Shown: positions 55,596 to 64,000 of the stretch, piece by piece | Numbering within the stretch: the first letter of the stretch is position 1 | Layout: each line of letters begins with the position of its first letter | Translations under genes and position numbers: made by a program | Source: JBFXJF01 sp050175155 | GTDB lineage: Bacteria; Bacillota; Bacilli; Tepidibacillales; Tepidibacillaceae | Reading direction: 5' to 3' | DNA: 64,000 nucleotides | Assembly (NCBI GenBank): GCA_050175155.1 | Contig: JBFXJF010000012.1 | Location: forward strand, 1-64,000 | The notes under the pieces: generated by a model | Told to the model about the DNA's origin: nothing | What the model saw: the letters and a program-made list of their open reading frames with translations, nothing else | Database searches by the model: none

Positions 55596-56314
55596 TGATA
55601 GATATACGTAACATTCCAAAAGAAAGAAAAATAGTATTAAAATTAAATGAAAAAGATTTGTTTGAAGAATTGAAAAAAGATATTCCACAACTAGCAACCC
55701 CTGTAGACTTGATATTTACAGATGAGGTAACATTACAGTTAACATCTAAGTATGGAAATTTAATTCAAGTGAAAGGTTCTAATCTTTTAACACTTTTATC
55801 TGGTGCAACTAATGGTATAGTACCTTCTGGACAATTTGGAATACAAGGATTGCAAATATGGGAAGAAACTGATCCTATTGAGTTTACTTTATCTGTTGAA
55901 CTACATATGAAAACCTCTGGATTCTCTGATGTAGTAGTTCCTGCTTTGGCATTAAGTAAAATATGTCTTCCTTCATATAAAAGTGGTGATAGCAAAAAAG
56001 GTATATCATTAATACCCCCTGGGCCCGATCTAAGAACTGTATTAAATTTAGTTGGGTCATCAATAGGCGTGACTGAACTATTTGGCAGTGGAAAGGAAAA
56101 GAAAAGTGAAGCAGAAGGAGGCGGTCTTCTAACAATTGAAATTGGAAAATATCTAACTATTCCCAATGTAGTAGTAACAAAAGTAGAACCAACTTTTTCA
56201 AATATATTAGATGAAGATTATAAGCCAGTATCATGTAAATTATCAATAACATTTAGAACTGTAGAAGTAGCTACTACATACATGATTAGTCAAATGATAA
56301 AACAAATAGGATAG
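55595..56314 (+). CDS. Baseplate/hub connector protein
   Basis: 239 aa. GGGLLTIEIGKYLTIPNVVVTKVEPTFSNILDEDYKPVSCKLSITFRTVEVATTYMI at the C-terminus follows the pattern of tube-baseplate junction proteins of myophages. A Gly/Lys-rich flexible insert precedes it. Start overlaps the tape measure stop. Confidence 0.55.
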   Translation: MIDIRNIPKERKIVLKLNEKDLFEELKKDIPQLATPVDLIFTDEVTLQLTSKYGNLIQVKGSNLLTLLSGATNGIVPSGQFGIQGLQIWEETDPIEFTLSVELHMKTSGFSDVVVPALALSKICLPSYKSGDSKKGISLIPPGPDLRTVLNLVGSSIGVTELFGSGKEKKSEAEGGGLLTIEIGKYLTIPNVVVTKVEPTFSNILDEDYKPVSCKLSITFRTVEVATTYMISQMIKQIG

Positions 56315-56318
56315 TATT

Positions 56319-56675
56319 ATGAAATCAAAATACATGTTAATGTCAGAATCTTTAACTACTGATGAATTTGGAAATCATTATCCTGATTTAGCTACATTTA
56401 AAATAAATGATTTTCAACCTACCTCAAGGGGTGTAGACTATCAATTAACATTTAATGATTGTTTATGGTTTTATAAATTGGTATATGAATTTTATAGTGA
56501 TTTTAATTTTTATGATGATATAACACTATGGTTGAATGAAGTTCCTTGGATTTCTGACACTAGACAAGTTGATGATGTTGAACTTGGAACTGTAGATTAT
56601 GGCGGAAACTTTGAAAGATTTATAAAATTTTATAGTAAACAAGATATTGATAGATGGTTATTGAATTCAATTTAA
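56319..56675 (+). CDS. Small baseplate protein
   Basis: 118 aa, acidic and aromatic (TFNDCLWFYKLVYEFYSDFNFYDDITLWLNEVPWI). Lies between the junction protein and the hub, so a baseplate role is likely; not recognised. Confidence 0.55.
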   Translation: MKSKYMLMSESLTTDEFGNHYPDLATFKINDFQPTSRGVDYQLTFNDCLWFYKLVYEFYSDFNFYDDITLWLNEVPWISDTRQVDDVELGTVDYGGNFERFIKFYSKQDIDRWLLNSI

Positions 56676-56684
56676 AGGAATACA

Positions 56685-57854
56685 ATGGTACACAACAATA
56701 AATATGAAATAAGCATCTCACTTGAAGATCAAGAATTAGATAGCATTCCTTCAAATTTTTCATTTACCCAAAAAGATTCAATATTTAATTTGTATCCAAC
56801 TGCTTCACTTAAGTTTAATGATATACAAGGTCATTTTTCTGAATATCTTTCATTTATAAATGGAACAAAAATAAATATTACTTACGGATTACCTGATGAA
56901 TATTTTTCATGTGATTATGCTATAATAAAAAATTCTATACCGGACCAACAAAGCATACACTCTTTTGGTGGAATAAGTGAGATGTCATTATTACATTATT
57001 ATTCATTTAATCAAAGTAAAAAATCGTTTGCTTATAAAGATGAAATTTCAAACATTATAAAAAAAATCACACCTTCTTTTACTGATAGAAAAATTGAAGT
57101 CACTGAAAACAAAGGGGTATGGTATCAATCATTAATAACTGATGCAGACTTTATGGAAAATTATTTATTACCCTTTGCCTATTCGTCAACATCATCAAAA
57201 ACACCTTTTTTCTTATTTATAGATAGCAATAACACATTTCATTTTCAATCCTATGCCTCGTTGTTTAGTCAAAAACCAGTAGAAGATTTACAATTTACCA
57301 AAAAAGGAACACCTGAATCAGCAGGTAAGAATTCCATTCATGCCTTGTTTCCTTATCAATCTAGCCTTAGTGAAATTAGACATACAATTCATTCCTATTA
57401 TTCACAATTTAAAAAAGATAAAGTATTCGATATCAACGAAGATATTATAAATGATTTTATTTATCAAGGAAAGCAAATACCTATAATATCAAATATTGAT
57501 AATGTAATGGATTATCAAACTTTATATTCTGATGATGTTGAAGATGTTGATATCAAGAACAATAATTTAGGGTTACGATTATTTCAAAAACGTAATAATT
57601 TTACTGTTGATAAATTAGTTGTTGCTATTAACTTAAACAAGAATTTGTGTTCAGGTAAAAAAGTAAATATATTACTACCTACATTTAGTGATAAAGAAAT
57701 TGAAGAATTATCAGCTAGATATTCTGGTGAATATTTAATAGAATCTTCTTACCATATTTGGAGTTCAACACAAGGTAGTACTATATTGATATTGTCCCGC
57801 CAAGGTTCACGATTTCCTTCTTCATATAGAAATATAAAGAAGTTGATTCAATAG
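56685..57854 (+). CDS. Baseplate hub protein (gp27-like)
   Basis: 389 aa. LYPTASLKFNDIQGHFSEYLSFINGTKINITYG at the N-terminus and the later tube-like domain (KVNILLPTFSDKEIEELSARYSGEYLIESSYHIWSS) correspond to the hub fold shared with gp27 and gpD. Adjacent to the spike gene as in other myophages. RBS AAAGGAA. Confidence 0.75.
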   Translation: MVHNNKYEISISLEDQELDSIPSNFSFTQKDSIFNLYPTASLKFNDIQGHFSEYLSFINGTKINITYGLPDEYFSCDYAIIKNSIPDQQSIHSFGGISEMSLLHYYSFNQSKKSFAYKDEISNIIKKITPSFTDRKIEVTENKGVWYQSLITDADFMENYLLPFAYSSTSSKTPFFLFIDSNNTFHFQSYASLFSQKPVEDLQFTKKGTPESAGKNSIHALFPYQSSLSEIRHTIHSYYSQFKKDKVFDINEDIINDFIYQGKQIPIISNIDNVMDYQTLYSDDVEDVDIKNNNLGLRLFQKRNNFTVDKLVVAINLNKNLCSGKKVNILLPTFSDKEIEELSARYSGEYLIESSYHIWSSTQGSTILILSRQGSRFPSSYRNIKKLIQ

Positions 57855-57863
57855 GAGATTTTT

Positions 57864-58520
57864 ATGGTATCATTAACTTTGTATGAAGCTCTTGTTGTTG
57901 ATATAAATGATGAAACAAAAAAACGTAAAGTAAAAGTAAGGCTACTACCAGAACATAAAGATGTAAAAGAAGTAAATTTACCATGGGCAAGTCCTTTTAC
58001 AGGTGCCAATGATGAATTAGAATTTGAAAATGATTTGCCTGAGAAAGATTCTGTTGTGTACATTTTAGTTGATAAATACTTTAAACGATTTTATTATATA
58101 GGAAACAAATATTTTTACAATTTGTTTGATTACGCTAAGGTAGAAGATTCATTGTCTAATGCTTCCGAAGTATCCAATACAGATTACAAAAATATCAAGT
58201 TTAGATTATATCCAGATGGAGGATTAGAATTCCATAATAAAATAGATGGTAGTCATGGTTTTATTCATAAATCAGGAAATTATTCTATATTTGATTCAAC
58301 AGGTAAAGTTTTTATTAAAGCGGATTCAATTGAACTGAACGGAAATAGTAAGCAATTTGTGACACACGCCGAATTAGATTCAGCATTACAAACATTTATA
58401 AATGCACTAAATTTACACACGCATCCTACTGCCGGTTCCGGCCCTCCTTCACCCCCTACCTCCCCTTTATCAATAAATATAACTTCAGCTAAGACTACAA
58501 CTGTTGTAACTGGTGGATAA
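57864..58520 (+). CDS. Tail spike/puncturing protein (gp5/gpV-like)
   Basis: 218 aa. An N-terminal OB-fold domain (ALVVDINDETKKRKVKVRLLPEHKDVKEVNLPWASPFTG) is followed by a beta-helix-type region and a C-terminal HTHPTAGSGPPSPP segment, frequent at spike tips. No lysozyme domain. RBS AGGAG. Confidence 0.8.
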   Translation: MVSLTLYEALVVDINDETKKRKVKVRLLPEHKDVKEVNLPWASPFTGANDELEFENDLPEKDSVVYILVDKYFKRFYYIGNKYFYNLFDYAKVEDSLSNASEVSNTDYKNIKFRLYPDGGLEFHNKIDGSHGFIHKSGNYSIFDSTGKVFIKADSIELNGNSKQFVTHAELDSALQTFINALNLHTHPTAGSGPPSPPTSPLSINITSAKTTTVVTGG

Positions 58521-58521
58521 G

Positions 58522-58534
58522 TAACTATTTATAT
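58522..58534 (+). promoter_or_regulatory. Late promoter-like motif abutting a start codon
   Basis: TAACTATTTATAT followed directly by ATG at 58535. Confidence 0.6.
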
Positions 58535-58945
58535 ATGTCCAACTTTCAATCATCATATAATCGTGATAAATCTATACTATATAAAGATTCCCCTATTGTA
58601 AAAAAAATAGACAGGAATGGAAATATCATTGAATTGATAAACAGTGATGCTATTTCACAAGCTTTTCGCACATGGGTGGTTTCTGGTAAAGGTGAAAAAC
58701 TTCGATCAAATTCCGGTGGTTGGTTATTATCTATTATAGGCAAAGAAGTAACTGAAGAAAAAGCCTCCCAAATTGAAAAAAATATAGTACTAGGTGCTCA
58801 AGTAGATTTTGAACCTCCGATGACTATAACTTATATTGCAGTAATTCCAGATAAGAAAAATTTTAAATATGTAATAAAAGTTGAAGGGTATAATGCCTCA
58901 GTCAATGTTGGTATAAATACCTATGCAGTAATTGATGCTTCCTAA
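58535..58945 (+). CDS. Baseplate wedge protein (gp25-like)
   Basis: 136 aa. INSDAISQAFRTWVVSGKGEKLRSNSGGWLLSIIGKEV corresponds to the gp25/W 'A...l.t..GeR..n..fG' core, and a beta-rich end follows. Position directly before the gp6-like gene is canonical. Confidence 0.75.
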   Translation: MSNFQSSYNRDKSILYKDSPIVKKIDRNGNIIELINSDAISQAFRTWVVSGKGEKLRSNSGGWLLSIIGKEVTEEKASQIEKNIVLGAQVDFEPPMTITYIAVIPDKKNFKYVIKVEGYNASVNVGINTYAVIDAS

Positions 58946-58949
58946 AGGA

Positions 58950-58962
58950 TAACTATATAATT
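58950..58962 (+). promoter_or_regulatory. Late promoter-like motif abutting a start codon
   Basis: TAACTATATAATT followed directly by ATG at 58963. Confidence 0.6.
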
Positions 58963-60708
58963 ATGATACAATTTGATTTTGAATCTATTAAACAACGTGT
59001 AATAAATAATTTATCCTCTAAATCTGAATGGGCGGAATTTTTAGCATATGGAACAAATAGCTTATTGATTGATGCAATAGCACAGGAGATGGCTTACCAA
59101 GTTCAATATAAAGAATATTTGACTTTTGAAAATTGGTGGTCCTTAGCTAGAAACAAAAGTTCATTATTAGTAACTGCTCCTATACATGGATACAAAGTTC
59201 CTAGAAAAATAGGGGCAAATGGGTTTGTCACTATTTCTGTTGGGGAGAACTTTGATGTTGCACATCCAAGAGATATTTATATCCCTAAGTTTTTCCAGTT
59301 TAGTAATGGTGAAACTACTGTATGTTCTTCTTCCTTAGTTAGATTTCCAGCTGGGGATCTTTCAATTGACATTCCTGTCAAGCAAGGGGAATATAAAGAG
59401 CTAACTTTTATTGCAGTTGGGGATACCTTTGAAACATATGATGTGGTTGACGACTCTGTTGAGAATTCAATGTATGAATTATACGTTAACAATATTTTAT
59501 GGAATCCTGTAGTTAATTTATTTGAACATACCGGAAGTGAAATTGTATATGAATTAAACACAAGCCCCGATTTTAGAAAAGTAACCTTGCGTTTTGGCAA
59601 TAATGTATTTGGAAAAAAACTCAATACAAATGATACGGTTTTATTTAGATATATATCTACATTAGGAGCTAATGGAAACATCTCATCAATAAATATAATT
59701 GACACTGTAGAATCTCAAGCATATGATGATTTACAAAACTCTGTAGATTTATTTGTAACCAATAACGAACCAATTCTAGGCGGGTTTGATTATCCAAATA
59801 TTGAACAAATTCGATCAATAAGCCCTAAAGTTTTTCAATCCGGGGATAGAGCTTCAACAAGAGATGACTATCAAGTTTCATTAGAACAGCTTGATTTCAT
59901 TTCTAAAGCTACAGTTTGGGGAGTATATGAATATAATATTGATAGAGGTGAAAGCCCTTGGACTTTTGTGCCGAGTGAAGAAAATGTGGTTCATCTAGCG
60001 GTATTAAATAGCGCTTATCAAAATTTAAATACTATAGAACAAAATGAGACAATCAATTTACTTTACCCTAAAGCATCACCAACAGACGTGATAGTGTTTG
60101 AAACTGTTGATGTTATAGATTTGGTTTTTAAAGTTAACGCTGTTGTACTAAACTCTAGCTTTTCTTTATTAGCTGTAAAAGCAGGTATTGATTTAGCTTT
60201 ATCAGAAGAATTTTCAATTGAAAAAATGCAATTCAACCAAAATATACATGGCTCTGACTTAGCCCGGTTTGTGGATGAGGTAGAGGGTGTTAGAAACCAT
60301 ACTACTACAGTCTTTATTGAAAAAGAATTTGAATTTACCTCAGCATATGTTAGTACTATACAAGTTCCATTGTATCCAATGAATCCTACTGATGCATATA
60401 TTTATATAAAGAAAAAAACAGAAGCGGAATCTGAATACACTCAATTAGGGTATATTGATGGAAACGGAGATATACGAAGTGTACAAGATCCCCTAACATT
60501 AACTGATATATATAATTTATCTGGATCAAACATATCATTAGGAACGGGGTCTGGGTTGTTGGTTGTGCAGTTCGGTTTATTTGATGATTATGATTTATAC
60601 GATTTAAAAATAAAATATTCATTGTCTGTTCCTGACATTGAACTAAGAAGTAGAGCACAGATTCTTCGTTATAAGAGTAGTGACATTACTATATCATACC
60701 CATTCTAA
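58963..60708 (+). CDS. Baseplate wedge protein (gp6/baseplate J-like)
   Basis: 581 aa. The N-terminus (AEFLAYGTNSLLIDAIAQEMAYQVQYKEYLTFENWWSLARNKSSLLVTAPIHGYKVPRKIGA) is diagnostic for baseplate J-like wedges in T4-type phages. The dimerisation core ISPKVFQSGDRASTRDDYQVSLEQLDFISKATVW lies mid-protein. Length is near gp6 (660 aa). Leaderless-type start in the late motif. Confidence 0.88.
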   Translation: MIQFDFESIKQRVINNLSSKSEWAEFLAYGTNSLLIDAIAQEMAYQVQYKEYLTFENWWSLARNKSSLLVTAPIHGYKVPRKIGANGFVTISVGENFDVAHPRDIYIPKFFQFSNGETTVCSSSLVRFPAGDLSIDIPVKQGEYKELTFIAVGDTFETYDVVDDSVENSMYELYVNNILWNPVVNLFEHTGSEIVYELNTSPDFRKVTLRFGNNVFGKKLNTNDTVLFRYISTLGANGNISSINIIDTVESQAYDDLQNSVDLFVTNNEPILGGFDYPNIEQIRSISPKVFQSGDRASTRDDYQVSLEQLDFISKATVWGVYEYNIDRGESPWTFVPSEENVVHLAVLNSAYQNLNTIEQNETINLLYPKASPTDVIVFETVDVIDLVFKVNAVVLNSSFSLLAVKAGIDLALSEEFSIEKMQFNQNIHGSDLARFVDEVEGVRNHTTTVFIEKEFEFTSAYVSTIQVPLYPMNPTDAYIYIKKKTEAESEYTQLGYIDGNGDIRSVQDPLTLTDIYNLSGSNISLGTGSGLLVVQFGLFDDYDLYDLKIKYSLSVPDIELRSRAQILRYKSSDITISYPF

Positions 60709-60720
60709 ACGGAGGTCATC

Positions 60721-63150
60721 ATTAATACTTACATCAACGAGTCAGTACAAAATAAATTACACTCAGTTTTAACAATCACTGAATTTTGGCCTCAATTTTG
60801 TGAAGCATTAGCTGAAGAAATGTCTTTACAAAAAATAGAAGATGATAAAACAAAATATTTCTATGATGTTGAAAATAATTTAGAAGATGGAAACATTCTT
60901 TTATGTCAACAGTTTGGATATAACCCTAACCTAGTATTATTAGATTCTAATACTATCCCTGTTGATAAAATGCTAGAATATGTACGACTTCAATCACGTT
61001 CAATAAAATATAGAGTTCAGAATAAAACAACATATAATGGATATTACATAAACTTCAATATGCTTGGTTTACCGGGAGAAGTATATGTAGCTTTTTACGA
61101 TAATGAAAAATTAGTTAGAAGCTTAGATTGGGCTTCTACCTTTTCTTTTGCTGCAACTGCCGATTTTTCTAAACCATTCAAGCATTTAATAGCGAATAAA
61201 TCATTATCCTTTTCAATTTTAAATAAATTAGACGAAGGTCACGTGTTAGATGAGATGCCTCCATTATTCTTAGACAGTGCAGTATCAAGTAAACCAACTA
61301 ACCATATTTTTTGTGAATTTGTTTTAGACAGAGTATTAGAAGATCCATTTTTGATTGATGATAGATATTCTCGCTATTTAGAAGACGGGTCGCAATATTC
61401 TAGATCAGCTAAACATTATGTGCACAATGGGGTACAATTGAATGTTCCTTTATTTAAATCTTCTGCATATGATTTTTTAACTGAAGGGTCAGAATACACT
61501 ATTGCTAATTTGAAATTAAAAGCCGCTACAACTTATCAATTTTCCAGAAGGTACACTGTTAGTGGGTTAGCATCATTAGATGATGGAAGAACTTTAGATG
61601 AAGATATAACATACAAAATGGATGGATCAAATGAAATTACTGACCCAATAACTGTAGGGGACTTTGCTTATATTTCTGTTGGCGGTGGGTCAAGTTCTTT
61701 ACCTAATCATACTTTTTCTGATGTCTTGAATGACTCAAATAAAATAATTTTTTATTATACTTTGAATGATGAAGAAAACTCTACAGCATTTAAAGATTAT
61801 TCAAATAATAAATATGATTTAATCTCTGATAGATTACAAACTTTTACTAATAGTTCTTTTGGTAATACAATAAATTTTAAAGGGGTTCCTTTATACTCAA
61901 ACGTAAACATGTCTGAAACTTCATATACTTTGAGTTTTTGGTATGACCCGGAGATGAATTCTGATAGTCAATGCATTTTCGATTTTGGTTTTTTAAAGTT
62001 TATATACAATAATGCTTTATCTCGATTAGAAATATATTTTGAATTAACTCAATACAATATAACAGTTAACGCTGACGAACATTATGTAAATATTGAAATA
62101 AATTCAAATGATAGTACTTTATATATTTTTATTGACACTGTTTTAGTATTAAGTATTCCGATAACACAAGTATATGCAGGGGTTAATTCTTTATATCTAG
62201 GTACTGATTCAACCAAAGATGTTGAAACCGCTTTTTATGGTACTATAAATGAATTTAACATGATTTTAGGTTTTTTAACTCAAGATCAGAAAGAATATGT
62301 GTTTGATAATAAAATACCGTTAATTACTAAATTAAATAAATTTTATAATAGAATGTTGCTATCAAATTTCGAAAAAGCCGAATCATTAAACTCAATATTC
62401 TTAGCTGCAACCGCATATAATGAAGCTTTTTTACTGAATGATGAATTTTTATTTAATTATACTTCTTCAGTTGAATGGTTTAATGGATTATTTAAATATA
62501 ATAACATAGTTCCTAAATCCGTTGGAATAAAAATTAGACATTTTAGGGGGTCAGAATACATAACTTCAACATTCATGGATAATGGAGATGGTTTGTTTGA
62601 ATCAGTTGGAAATATGATTGATGAAGATTACTTAATTTCAGGTTCAATAGATTATGTTACTGGGGCTTATTTAATAAATCCATATACAATAAAAACTATC
62701 ATGAATGAACAAATCTATCCATTTTTTTCTACTTCAAGTGTTACTGCAACTCTTAGACAAAACTGTGAGCCTGTTTCAATAAAACTTTTTTATACAATGG
62801 ATGGAGTGGTCCACATGGCAAACGATGATGGACTGGGGAATATATTAGGGTTTCAAATTGATTCTGGTACAAGTTTCATCGATTATGAAACCGGAGATTT
62901 ATTTATTCAATTTGTAGTACCAACAGATGAAAATACGGATGTTAGAGTTCAATACAAGTATAGAATATATCCAATAATAGATGAAGATGAATCAATATCA
63001 GTTTTTTATAATACAAAGAGTCAGTTAGATATTACTGAAGTTGCAATTGAAGATATAAATAAAAATGTTTTAGCATACGCTACTTTTCCGCCAATACGCT
63101 TCAACAATAGATACAATTATTTAAATACTGCTTTTATCTTTAGAATGTAA
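60721..63150 (+). CDS. Baseplate/fibre protein with LamG-like lectin domain; probable ATT start
   Basis: 809 aa if started at ATT 60721, which stands 5 bases after GGAGG and opens a frame of good coding quality (NTYINESVQNKLHSVLTITE). The first ATG (60820) lies 33 codons further without an RBS. Residues about 335-490 look like a concanavalin/LamG fold (YYTLNDEENSTAFKDYSNNKYDL, YTLSFWYDP, SLYLGTDST...FYGTINEFNMI). Probably a gp7/gp10-like wedge or fibre adaptor with carbohydrate binding; inference. Confidence 0.6.
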   Translation: MNTYINESVQNKLHSVLTITEFWPQFCEALAEEMSLQKIEDDKTKYFYDVENNLEDGNILLCQQFGYNPNLVLLDSNTIPVDKMLEYVRLQSRSIKYRVQNKTTYNGYYINFNMLGLPGEVYVAFYDNEKLVRSLDWASTFSFAATADFSKPFKHLIANKSLSFSILNKLDEGHVLDEMPPLFLDSAVSSKPTNHIFCEFVLDRVLEDPFLIDDRYSRYLEDGSQYSRSAKHYVHNGVQLNVPLFKSSAYDFLTEGSEYTIANLKLKAATTYQFSRRYTVSGLASLDDGRTLDEDITYKMDGSNEITDPITVGDFAYISVGGGSSSLPNHTFSDVLNDSNKIIFYYTLNDEENSTAFKDYSNNKYDLISDRLQTFTNSSFGNTINFKGVPLYSNVNMSETSYTLSFWYDPEMNSDSQCIFDFGFLKFIYNNALSRLEIYFELTQYNITVNADEHYVNIEINSNDSTLYIFIDTVLVLSIPITQVYAGVNSLYLGTDSTKDVETAFYGTINEFNMILGFLTQDQKEYVFDNKIPLITKLNKFYNRMLLSNFEKAESLNSIFLAATAYNEAFLLNDEFLFNYTSSVEWFNGLFKYNNIVPKSVGIKIRHFRGSEYITSTFMDNGDGLFESVGNMIDEDYLISGSIDYVTGAYLINPYTIKTIMNEQIYPFFSTSSVTATLRQNCEPVSIKLFYTMDGVVHMANDDGLGNILGFQIDSGTSFIDYETGDLFIQFVVPTDENTDVRVQYKYRIYPIIDEDESISVFYNTKSQLDITEVAIEDINKNVLAYATFPPIRFNNRYNYLNTAFIFRM

Positions 63151-63163
63151 CTATATTAAAATA
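63148..63163 (+). promoter_or_regulatory. Late promoter-like motif with downstream RBS
   Basis: TAACTATATTAAAATA, then GAGAGG and ATG at 63175. Confidence 0.55.
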
Positions 63164-63174
63164 GAGAGGTTATT

Positions 63175-64000
63175 ATGGGTTCAACAAACGTTGGAAATCA
63201 AATATTAACATATGATTATCGACAAGACGTTATTGCTATAGGTTTCAATAGATTAAATTATAAACTACATCCAAAAGGTATATATCAAGGGGGTGGGTTG
63301 ACTAAAATATCAGATAGTCAAGCTAACATTTTACCAATGGTATGTTTGTATGATTATCAAAGTGGAACTACGGGATTAACAACAAGAATTGAAACGTTAG
63401 ATGCGGCTAGTGTTAGTGGTCTTAGTCCCTCATCTCCGTATATCATTGGTAGATTTACTTGGATCAATACTGAAGACAATTTCATGGATTTTGAAGCAGC
63501 AACAGAAGCTGATTTACAAGATGATTGGTTAATATTTGGCAGAGCTATTTACGCTGGCGCGGTTATGCAAACGACTTTTGATTATAGTAGAGCAACTTAT
63601 GCTCCAGCCCGTACTTTTGGTTTTTATGATCCTTTACCTTTTTACGTTACTCCAAATACTACCGCAGGCGGGTATAATCTTCAAGTTAAAGTTGGTACTG
63701 GTGGCCCTGTGTTTTTTAATGGAAAATTTGTAGAATTAACAACAGAACAAGTAATAAATATTTCTTCTGCTGCTTCTACTGGAAGAACCGACATCATATA
63801 TGTAGATTCAGCAGACAACTCAATAGGATTAGCTATTGGTTCACAAGTATCTGGTGCACCATTACCTATAATTCGCAATTCTTATTTACCAATAGCAATA
63901 ATAGAAATGCCTCCTAACGCTACAGTAGTACGAGGGGATTATATAAAATATATTCATCCATATTCATACTTATCACAAAGAGCAATATTTATGGATTCTT
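63175..64000 (+). CDS. Baseplate or tail fibre protein, N-terminal part (cut by right edge)
   Basis: 275 residues are visible and the frame is open to the window end. The start MGSTNVGNQILTYDYRQDVI and many Gly/Thr/Tyr strand-turn units suggest a wedge or fibre-adaptor protein. A VKVGTGGPVFFNGKFVELTTEQVINISSA block resembles domains repeated in phage fibre bases. RBS GAGAGG. Confidence 0.6.
   Translation, partial: MGSTNVGNQILTYDYRQDVIAIGFNRLNYKLHPKGIYQGGGLTKISDSQANILPMVCLYDYQSGTTGLTTRIETLDAASVSGLSPSSPYIIGRFTWINTEDNFMDFEAATEADLQDDWLIFGRAIYAGAVMQTTFDYSRATYAPARTFGFYDPLPFYVTPNTTAGGYNLQVKVGTGGPVFFNGKFVELTTEQVINISSAASTGRTDIIYVDSADNSIGLAIGSQVSGAPLPIIRNSYLPIAIIEMPPNATVVRGDYIKYIHPYSYLSQRAIFMDS

Noticed and set aside
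55765..56166. Minus-strand reading frame of 133 codons inside the baseplate connector gene
   Set aside because: No RBS, no sensible composition; shadow of the plus-strand gene, as are the minus-strand frames at 59277-59705, 41840-42172 and 2478-2924.
1..64000. CRISPR array
   Set aside because: No regularly spaced repeats with unique spacers were found; repeats present are explained by cassettes, promoters or hairpins.

Overview
The window is part of a large, AT-rich (about 30% GC by eye), tailed double-stranded DNA phage with a contractile tail. It is a draft assembly: one run of 100 N is present and its two flanks are identical. The virion genes follow the myovirus plan: the C-terminal end of a probable major capsid protein (left edge), a ClpP-type protease, tail sheath, tail tube, tail chaperone, tape measure, hub, spike, gp25-like and gp6-like baseplate wedge genes, and lectin-like baseplate or fibre proteins (right edge). 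The host is not identifiable from sequence. Promoters of TTGACT-N17-TATATT type point to a bacterium with a standard housekeeping sigma factor, and integron-like cassettes at 23.3-24.9 kb hint at an integron-bearing host. I lean towards a spirochaete from memory of Treponema integrons, but this is a guess.

Layout. 0-14 kb (+): late structural and lysis-type genes (capsid, ClpP, possible fibre, small membrane proteins, two overlapping coiled-coil genes that look like spanins, Hsp20, a lipase, an AAA+ ATPase) interrupted by two homing endonucleases. 14-21 kb (-): a leftward operon of small metabolic or takeover genes with an SPFH lipoprotein, a Thg1-like polymerase, DUF5662 and many small proteins of unknown function, read from a promoter near 21.08 kb. 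21-31 kb (+): a divergent early operon of small genes, interrupted at 23.3-24.9 kb by a GC-richer block that carries attC-like sites and small cassette genes. 31-35 kb: a TnpB gene, a primase-like (AEP) protein and a tRNA-Met, all on the minus strand. 35-43.5 kb (+): virion and head genes, sheath and tube. 43.5-51.5 kb: an HD-kinase RNA-repair-like gene (-), then a deaminase, gp47/gp46 (Mre11/Rad50-like) recombination nuclease and an abundant-looking 673/127-aa pair (+). 51.5-64 kb (+): tail chaperone, tape measure and baseplate.

Regulation. Two promoter classes separate the genome. Early-type TTGACT-N16/17-TATATT boxes precede replication, takeover and mobile genes. A second motif, TTAACTATATAAATATG and variants (about 20 copies), precedes virion genes, the TnpB gene and the tRNA, and resembles the T4 late promoter TATAAATA. 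In about half the cases it directly abuts the start codon with no Shine-Dalgarno sequence, which suggests leaderless late mRNAs.

The points most worth a second look are the integron-like cassettes with two attC-like hairpins inside a phage operon, an RF2-like +1 frameshift signal in the tail chaperone gene, two genes overlapping in different frames over about 420 bp, a short shared module (xKEGQKV..xGNxYxIExGD) on five otherwise unrelated proteins, the leaderless late promoter motif, and a baseplate gene that appears to start at ATT.
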